Origin: Alphaproteobacteria bacterium
GTDB taxonomy: Bacteria; Myxococcota_A; UBA796; GCA-2862545
DNA: 64,000 nt
NCBI GenBank assembly: GCA_020632915.1
Contig: JACKEP010000024.1
Coordinates: forward strand, 1 to 64,000
Direction of reading: 5' to 3'
Within the stretch, counting starts at the first letter, position 1; every line of letters begins with the position of its first letter. The notes beneath the pieces are model-generated. The model was not told the DNA's origin. It saw nothing but the letters and a program-made list of their open reading frames with translations, and ran no database searches. Made by a program: the position numbers and the translations under genes. Positions 58,590-64,000 of this stretch are shown piece by piece.

Positions 58590-60368
58590 ATGCGCATCCG
58601 CTCGCTGTCCGTCCTGTGTCCGCTGCTCCTCGTGCCGTGGATCGGGCTCGTCGGCGGCTGCAGCCCCGACGGACGGCTCGCCGCCGTGCCGACGTCCCCG
58701 TTCTCCACGGGCGACGTGGGCACCACGCTGCCCAACGATCCGGTCGACGGCTCGGTGATCGTCGACGACACCGACGCCCCGGACACCGACGTCGCGGTGG
58801 ACACCGACACCACGCCCACCGAGGTCACGCTGACGTCGGTGGCTGCGGGACGCGACTTCACCTGCGCCACGTGGTCCGACGGCACGCTGTCGTGCTGGGG
58901 GGCGAACGACGTCGGCCAGTCCCGGGCCCCCGCCGGCAGCTACCAGACCGTCGTCGCCGGCAGCTCCCACGCGTGCGCGCTCAACGCCGCCGGGCGGGTG
59001 GTGTGCTGGGGTGACGCCACGCTCGGGCGCCTCCAGGCCCCTGCTGGCGTGTTCACCGGCCTCGCGGCCGGCAGCGAGAGCTCGTGTGCGTGGTCCTCCA
59101 CGACCGTGTCGTGCTGGGGCAACGGGCTCACCGCCCCGACGAGCGTGCCGGGCGTGGCCAAGATCGTGGTCGGCAGCGCGTTCGGCTGCGCGCTCAACGG
59201 CGACGGCGACCTCGTCTGCTTTGGCGCGGGTGCCGCCGTGCGCGACGCGCCCGACACCGCCACCGACATCGCCGCCGGCCTGTACCACGTGTGCGCCCTC
59301 ACCCAGACGGGCGCGGTCACGTGCTGGGGTGCCGACAACCTGCAGCAGGTGGGCGATGCGCCGGCCGGCGCCGGCTACGCGTCGATCGCGGCAGGCGGCA
59401 ACACGTCGTGCGCGGTGCGCGCGGGGCGGGCCACCTGCTGGGGCTTCTCCGAGTCCAACCACGCCGACGTCCCCACCGACGCCGACCTGCACGACGTCTC
59501 GGTCGGCAGCTCGCACGTGTGTGCCGGCAAGGGCGACGCGGGCGACGTGGTGTGCTGGGGCTCCGACGACAGCTTCGAGGCCACGCCGCCCATCGTCGAC
59601 GCCGTCGCGGTCACCGTGGGCATGGGCGGGCACGGCTGCGCGCTGCACACCGACGGCAGCCTCACCTGCTTCGGGCTCGACGCCGGCGGGCAGGCCACGC
59701 CGCCCGACGGGCCGTGGAGCGAGGTGGCGGCCGGGTGGTTCCACACCTGTGGCCTCCGCGACAGCGGCGGCGTCGCCTGCTGGGGTGTCGACACCCGCGG
59801 GCAGGCCACCGCGCCGTCCACGGGCACGTGGTCGTCCGTGGCCCCGGGGCGGCTCTTCTCGTGCGCGGCGATGGCCGCGACCGGTGCGGTCACCTGCTGG
59901 GGCGATCTGTCGCCGCGCACGCCGCCGCCCGCGAGCCCCGGCGGCCTCATCGCCGGCAACGGCCACGTCTGCGGCCTGTCCTCCGACGCGGGCGGCACGA
60001 TGACGTGCGCGGCGTCGCCCGGCACGTCCAACGCGTTCCCGGCCGCTCCGGTCGACGCCGTCACCGCCGTGGCCGCCGGCAACGGCAACACCTGCTGGAT
60101 CGCGGGCGGTCAGCTCGGCTGCGCCGGTGCCGACGTGGGCGGCGAGACCTCCCCGCCAGCGGGGAACTACCGCGACGTCGCCCTCGGCATGAGCCACGGC
60201 TGCGCCATCGCGTCGGCCGGCGGGGGCCTGCACTGCTGGGGCGACGACACCGAGGGCGCGGCCTCGCCCCCCACGGGCAGCTACACCGACGTCGCCGCTG
60301 GCGACGGCGTCACCTGTGCCGTGCGCGTCGACGGACGCGTGCGGTGCTGGGGCAACAAGGCGCTGTAG
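58590..60368 (+). CDS. RCC1-repeat lipoprotein
   Basis: The 592-residue product starts at ATG 58590 with CTGGAG upstream; the signal ends VGGCS (Cys25). A short linker contains DDTDAPDTDVAVDTDTT. The rest is fourteen RCC1-like repeats of about 36 residues, each with a Cys pair in the form SHACALNAAGRVVCWGD or FHTCGLRDSGGVACWGV. Repeats 11 and 12 are degenerate (GTMTCAA, GQLGCAGA). Fourteen units could make two seven-bladed propellers closed by disulfides. The count equals that of the giant lipoprotein ending at 50209. Ligand unknown. The stop is followed immediately by the start of the next gene. Confidence 0.85.
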   Translation: MRIRSLSVLCPLLLVPWIGLVGGCSPDGRLAAVPTSPFSTGDVGTTLPNDPVDGSVIVDDTDAPDTDVAVDTDTTPTEVTLTSVAAGRDFTCATWSDGTLSCWGANDVGQSRAPAGSYQTVVAGSSHACALNAAGRVVCWGDATLGRLQAPAGVFTGLAAGSESSCAWSSTTVSCWGNGLTAPTSVPGVAKIVVGSAFGCALNGDGDLVCFGAGAAVRDAPDTATDIAAGLYHVCALTQTGAVTCWGADNLQQVGDAPAGAGYASIAAGGNTSCAVRAGRATCWGFSESNHADVPTDADLHDVSVGSSHVCAGKGDAGDVVCWGSDDSFEATPPIVDAVAVTVGMGGHGCALHTDGSLTCFGLDAGGQATPPDGPWSEVAAGWFHTCGLRDSGGVACWGVDTRGQATAPSTGTWSSVAPGRLFSCAAMAATGAVTCWGDLSPRTPPPASPGGLIAGNGHVCGLSSDAGGTMTCAASPGTSNAFPAAPVDAVTAVAAGNGNTCWIAGGQLGCAGADVGGETSPPAGNYRDVALGMSHGCAIASAGGGLHCWGDDTEGAASPPTGSYTDVAAGDGVTCAVRVDGRVRCWGNKAL

Positions 60369-60656
60369 ATGCCCGGACTCGGCGAGATCCTGATCATCGG
60401 CCTGGTCGCCCTGTTCTTCGGCGGCGGATCCACCGTGGCGTGGATGGCGCGCCTGCGGGCCAAGGCGATGAGCCAGGCCACCGACGCCATGCGGGCCGAG
60501 GCCGACAAGGTGATCCCCGCCGAGCTCAAGCGCGCCGCCGACGTGATGGGCAAGGCCCGCCGGGGCGACGTGATGGGCGTGCTCGACGCCACCCGCGCAC
60601 CCCAGGCGGGTGTCGACGGGTCCGGAGAGGATCCCGACGACGCGCCGCGCCGCTGA
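60369..60656 (+). CDS. Small TatA-like membrane protein
   Basis: The 95-residue product begins at ATG 60369, the base after the RCC1 gene stop, so the two are co-translated or coupled. It opens MPGLGEILIIGLVALFFGGG, close to the G-x-x-E-I/L...FG start of TatA/TatB/HCF106 pore subunits, followed by an amphipathic-looking helix (ARLRAKAMSQATDAM). The usual KLPELG hinge is missing, so a real Tat role is doubtful. It could be a small membrane tether. It ends next to the stop of the convergent endonuclease III gene. Confidence 0.6.
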   Translation: MPGLGEILIIGLVALFFGGGSTVAWMARLRAKAMSQATDAMRAEADKVIPAELKRAADVMGKARRGDVMGVLDATRAPQAGVDGSGEDPDDAPRR

Positions 60657-61307
60657 TCAGCGCGCGGCCTCCTCGCGGATCCGCTTCTTCGAGGCCGCCC
60701 AGCCGCAGATCGGACAGGTGGACAGGTCGTGGCCCCGCGCCGGGCAGTGCTCACGACCGAAGTAGATGATCTGCAGGTGCAGCGCGTTCCACGCCTCGCG
60801 GGGGAACAGGGCCTTGAGGTCGCGCTCGGTCTGCACGACGTTGCGCCCGGACGACAGGCCCCAGCGCGCGGCGAGGCGGTGGATGTGGGTGTCGACCGGG
60901 AACGCCGGCACGCCGAAGGCCTGGGCCATCACCACCGAGGCCGTCTTGTGGCCCACGCCGGGCAAGGCCTCCAGCGCCTCGAAGCTCGCCGGCACCGCGC
61001 CGCCGTGCAGGTCGACGAGCTGCCGGGCGAGCTGCACCAGGTGTCGCGCCTTGGTGGGGGCGAGGCCCACCTGCTGGATCAGCGCCTGCACCCGCGCCGG
61101 ATCCATCGCGGCCATCGCCTGCGCATCGGGCGCCTCGGCGAACAGCGCGGGGGTGACCTCGTTGACCTTCTTGTCGGTGGTCTGGGCGGACAGCGCCACG
61201 GCGACGAGGAGCGTGAACGGGTCGGTGTGATCCAGCGGGATCGGCACCACCGGGTAGAGCGCGTCGAGCTGCTGGTGGATGCGAGCGGCCTTGTCGGCAC
61301 GGCGCAT
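60657..61307 (-). CDS. nth: Endonuclease III family DNA glycosylase
   Basis: The 216-residue product starts at ATG 61307 behind AAGGAGG. The HhH-GPD fold is clear: DPFTLLVAVALSAQTTDKKV, LPGVGHKTASVVMAQAFG (catalytic Lys in the hairpin) and VDTHIHRLAARWGL (catalytic Asp). It excises oxidised pyrimidines and nicks the abasic site. The C-terminal iron-sulfur loop reads HCPARGHDLSTCPICGW, with three cysteines and a ten-residue first interval instead of the usual four in C-x6-C-x2-C-x5-C. Either a variant cluster or none is bound. Confidence 0.93.
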   Translation of the reverse strand: MRRADKAARIHQQLDALYPVVPIPLDHTDPFTLLVAVALSAQTTDKKVNEVTPALFAEAPDAQAMAAMDPARVQALIQQVGLAPTKARHLVQLARQLVDLHGGAVPASFEALEALPGVGHKTASVVMAQAFGVPAFPVDTHIHRLAARWGLSSGRNVVQTERDLKALFPREAWNALHLQIIYFGREHCPARGHDLSTCPICGWAASKKRIREEAAR

Positions 61308-61401
61308 GCGGCGCCTCCTTCGGGTCCGGCGCTGTAGCCGCACGCGTGCACGCTGGCACGCGCCATGCGCGGATGTCGGCGGCAAACGTCAGACCTCGTA
61401 A

Positions 61402-61459
61402 AATCGGCAGAATTCTGCCGATTCAGGTTGACGGGACGTCGAATCGGCAACATATTGCC
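61402..61459 (+). promoter_or_regulatory. Promoter with two matching operator palindromes
   Basis: A perfect 22-base palindrome, AATCGGCAGAATTCTGCCGATT, fills 61402-61423. A second copy of the core GGCAR-N4-YTGCC, with its AATC flank, lies at 61442-61459 (AATCGGCAACATATTGCC). Between and across them lies a promoter: TTGACG at 61428-61433, 17 bases, then CATATT at 61451-61456. The upstream site abuts the -35 and the second covers the -10. Centre-to-centre distance is 40 bases, near four helical turns. This suits cooperative repression of the beta-propeller gene starting at 61495. The regulator is unknown. Confidence 0.7.
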
Positions 61460-61494
61460 TGTGTGAGGGGCACTCACCGCACTGGGAGGGAGAC

Positions 61495-63583
61495 ATGACG
61501 CACGTCACCAAGCGCTCGCTGCTGACGATCCTGCTGGCCGCCGGTTCGCTGGCCGCCTGCCAGACGGAGGGGGCGCCCAACGTCTCGTCCGGAGCTGGCG
61601 CTTCGCCGGTTCTCGGGCTGCAACGAGGTCCGCGACCAGCTCGAGCGCGTGATGCTCGAGCAGATCGTCCGCGCCCGCTACGGCGGCTACGGCTGGCTCG
61701 AGTTCGGCGCGGTCGACGACGCGGTCGATGCCCCGGCTGCCGAGTCCGACGGCGACACCCGCGGCGGCGACGCGCCCACCGACTTCACCACCACCAACGT
61801 GCAGGAAGAGGGCGTCGACGAGGTCGACCTCGTCAAGACGAACGGCACGCACATGTTCGTCGCCGAGGATCGCGGCTTCCACGTGCTCGACGCCTGGCCT
61901 GCCGAGGATGCCCACAAGCTCGCCACGCTCGACCTCGACGGCTGGGCCCAGGGCCTGTTCCTCGTGGGCGACAAGGCCGTGGTCTTCGTCGGCTCCGACA
62001 CCGACACCCTCGGCCTGACCACCGATCGCTGGGACAGCGCGGTGCGGATGCTCGTCATCGACGTGTCCGACCCGGCCCACCCGAGCATCGAGCGCACCGT
62101 CGACATCCAGGGCTGGATGACCGACGCCCGCATGGTCGACGGCACCATCTACGCCGTGCTCAACCAGTCCATGCAGATGCCCGAGGCCCTGTGGAACCTC
62201 GTGTGGACCGACGACCCCAACCTGCCGGCCGAGCCCTACGACAAGGACTGGGACGATCCCGCCTGGGAGCAGGCGCGCGCCAAGGCCCGCACCTACCTGG
62301 CCCCCAAGGTCGCCAAGATCGTCGACCAGCTCGACCTCGCCGACGTGCTGCCGTCCTGGCGCACCGAGGCCGGCAAGGACGTCACCGAGATGTACGCGTG
62401 TGACGACCTGTACGCGCCGAGCGAGGACTCGCCGCTGCAGATGCTGTCGATCGTCAGCCTCGATCCCGCCACGGGCCGCCTCGACAGCACCGGCCTCGAG
62501 GCCTCCGGCTGGACGATCTACGCCTCGCAGGACAACCTCTACGTGGCCCAGTCGAGCCGCTGGTGGTGGGGCTGGGCCGGCAGCGACGAGGGGGTCACGC
62601 AGATCCACCGCTTCGCGCTGCACGCCGACAGCGAGCCCGTCTACACCGGCGCCGGCGAGGTCGGCGGCTGGATCTACGACCAGTTCGCGATGTCCGAGTA
62701 CGAGGGCGACCTGCGCGTCGTCACCACCGACTTCGCCACCTGGTGGGGCGAGGGCCGGCAGGAGGCCGCCAACAACGTCTCGGTGCTCCGCGACAACGGC
62801 GAGGGCAGCCTCGACGTGATCGGCAAGGTCGGCGGCATCGCCCCCGGCGAGCAGATCCAGGCCGTCCGCATGATCAAGGACAAGGGCTACGTCGTCACGT
62901 TCGAGCAGGTCGACCCCCTGTTCACCATCGACCTGTCCGACCCCACCAAGCCTGAGGTGGTCGGCGAGCTCGAGATCCCCGGATTCTCCGGCTACCTCCA
63001 CCCGATCGACGACGACCACCTGCTGGCCGTCGGCCGCTCCGGCACGGAGCAGGGCCAGATCACCGGGCTCGCGGTCAACATCTTCGACGTGTCCGACTTC
63101 GCCAAGCCCACGCTGCAGCACACGTACACGATCAACCACGGCAACGGCTGGAGCTGGTCGGAGGCCCTGTGGGATCACCACGCCTTCACCTACCACCGCG
63201 ACATCCTGACCATCCCGGCCACCTACGAGCTGTACGACGAGCAGTCGGGCACCTACGACGGCTTCTCCGGCACCGTCAGCGTGCGCGCCACGCCCGACGG
63301 CGGCATCCAGGAGATCGGCCAGGTCGACCACCACGACCTCGTCGCCAAGTCCCGCTGCCTGTGGGACGACTGGTACCTCGGCGACGAGCGCGGCAAGGAG
63401 GGCACCGACGTCGAGCCCGGCTGGAGCTACTGCTCCTGGGACTACGGCTACTGGTACGCCCAGGTCCGTCGGTCGGTCTACATCGAGGACAACCTGTTCA
63501 CCATCTCCGACTACGGCGTGAAGGTGAATGATCTGGAGCACCCCGACACCGAGCTCGGTGAGGTCGTGTTCTACCCGCGCTGA
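61495..63583 (+). CDS. Secreted beta-propeller domain protein, one frameshift near its N-terminus
   Basis: The start is ATG 61495 after GGGAGGGAG; the signal ends in a LAAC lipobox. The reading frame changes near 61590-61606: before it SSGAGASP, after it RFSGCNEVRDQLERVMLEQI. From there about 650 residues continue uninterrupted. TTTNVQEEGVDEVDLVKTNG is the signature of the 'beta propeller domain' family of exported proteins, followed by blades with MLVIDVSDPAHPSIERTVDI, LYVAQSSRWWWGWAGSDEG, FAKPTLQHTYTINHGNG and DVEPGWSYCSWDYGYW. Very Trp/Tyr/Asp-rich. Function unknown. Tight control is suggested by the double operator upstream. Confidence 0.8.
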
Positions 63584-63650
63584 CGGGGGGTTCGAAGCGC
63601 GGGTCGGGGCGCCAAACCACCCACCCACACCTGTTCCGGCTCGCGCATGG

Positions 63651-63672
63651 CCCGCTCCCCTCGGGGGGCGGG
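63651..63672. terminator. GC-rich hairpin between convergent genes
   Basis: CCCGCTCCCC at 63651-63660 pairs with GGGGGGCGGG at 63663-63672 with one T-G wobble; the innermost pairs must open for the loop. It is followed by TCAGTCCTTTC, 67 bases past the propeller stop. Confidence 0.6.
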
Positions 63673-63707
63673 TCAGTCCTTTCTCGGTGCGCCGCGTTGC
63701 GCAGGCG

Positions 63708-64000
63708 TCAGCCGTCGCGATCGCTCGGCGGCAGCGGGGCGCCCTGGGCCGCGGTCGGCAGCACGAGCACGTCGCACGACGCGCGCACCACCACCACGCG
63801 GGCCACGCCGCCGAGCAGCAGGCGCTCGATGCCCTTGCGGTCGCGGTTGCCCACCACGAGCAGGTCGTGGTCGCGGCTCATCTTGACGAGGATGTCCTCG
63901 GGCTCGCCGGGCGCAATCGTGGCGGTGCCGCGCAGGGGCGGGTCGACCAGCTCCAGCAGCGCCTCGGCCTGGGCCTGGACCTGCGCGTGGGACTCCACCC
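63708..64000 (-). CDS. Universal stress protein, C-terminal part (partial)
   Basis: The gene enters from beyond the right end; about 97 residues are visible to the TGA at 63708. The C-terminal UspA fold is clear: ILVKMSRDHDLLVVGNRDRKGIERLLLGG, here in its parts VVGNRDRKG and VARVVVVRASCDVLVLP. The G-x2-G-x9-G-S/T ATP-binding loop is altered, with Gly-Gly followed by Val-Ala rather than Ser, so nucleotide binding is uncertain. Usp proteins support survival under stress. The true start lies outside the window. Confidence 0.85.
   Translation of the reverse strand, partial: VESHAQVQAQAEALLELVDPPLRGTATIAPGEPEDILVKMSRDHDLLVVGNRDRKGIERLLLGGVARVVVVRASCDVLVLPTAAQGAPLPPSDRDG

Overview
The window is about 64 kb of very GC-rich DNA (roughly 70% or more by eye) and almost wall-to-wall coding. 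No interval longer than about 260 bases lacks a gene, and no rRNA, tRNA, IS element or CRISPR array was recognised. The many secreted lipoproteins with Ig-like and RCC1 repeats, Asp-Thr tracts, Gly-rich beta-helix sequence and DUF2330 suggest a Myxococcota or related 'deltaproteobacterial' chromosome. That assignment rests on gene content only.

Layout. 1-6.2 kb: end of a sodium/solute symporter, a Kazal-tailed lipoprotein, a DUF4126 protein, a tandem FKBP lipoprotein, a TIMP-like secreted protein and a serine beta-lactamase-like hydrolase. 6.2-7.3 kb: a 2Fe-2S ferredoxin divergent from an alpha/beta hydrolase. 7.4-13.8 kb: a compatible-solute locus with glucosylglycerol hydrolase, a HAD phosphatase translationally coupled to glucosylglycerol-phosphate synthase, and a sodium/solute symporter. 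13.9-18.5 kb: small proteins, then adenosylhomocysteinase divergent from an ArsR-methyltransferase (SahR-like) regulator across a palindromic operator. 18.5-25.6 kb: envelope proteins (VWA plus choice-of-anchor A, PDZ, repeat protein, sulfatase-modifying-factor domain) and a DUF2817 peptidase-like protein. 25.7-32.3 kb: degenerate GGDEF/EAL protein, dienelactone hydrolase, membrane protein, Fpg/Nei glycosylase, CoA-binding protein, lycopene cyclase and RraA. 32.4-38.7 kb: 5'-nucleotidase lipoprotein, GH36-like lipoprotein and Gly-rich lipoprotein. 38.7-54.6 kb: acyl-CoA ligase, SGNH-like protein, trypsin-like protease, DUF2330, Rieske oxygenase, alcohol dehydrogenase, MATE transporter and a giant Ig/RCC1 lipoprotein. 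54.7-64 kb: aminotransferase/TetR pair, an Ig-like membrane protein, a second RCC1 lipoprotein with a small TatA-like protein, endonuclease III, a secreted beta-propeller protein behind a double operator, and the end of a universal stress protein.

The stretch from about 39.9 to 50.3 kb, with further single sites to about 54 kb and near 61.6 kb, contains many single-base frameshifts in successive unrelated genes on both strands. Conserved motifs continue in the neighbouring frame. This looks like uncorrected sequencing error rather than gene decay, so those genes are given as whole loci with the disruption noted.

Main points of interest: the glucosylglycerol turnover and transport locus; the SahR-like circuit; a perfect 22-bp palindrome plus a second matching operator around a promoter at 61.4 kb; an apparently undescribed module of about 100 residues shared by three otherwise unrelated lipoproteins; and two RCC1 lipoproteins that each carry 14 cysteine-paired repeats.
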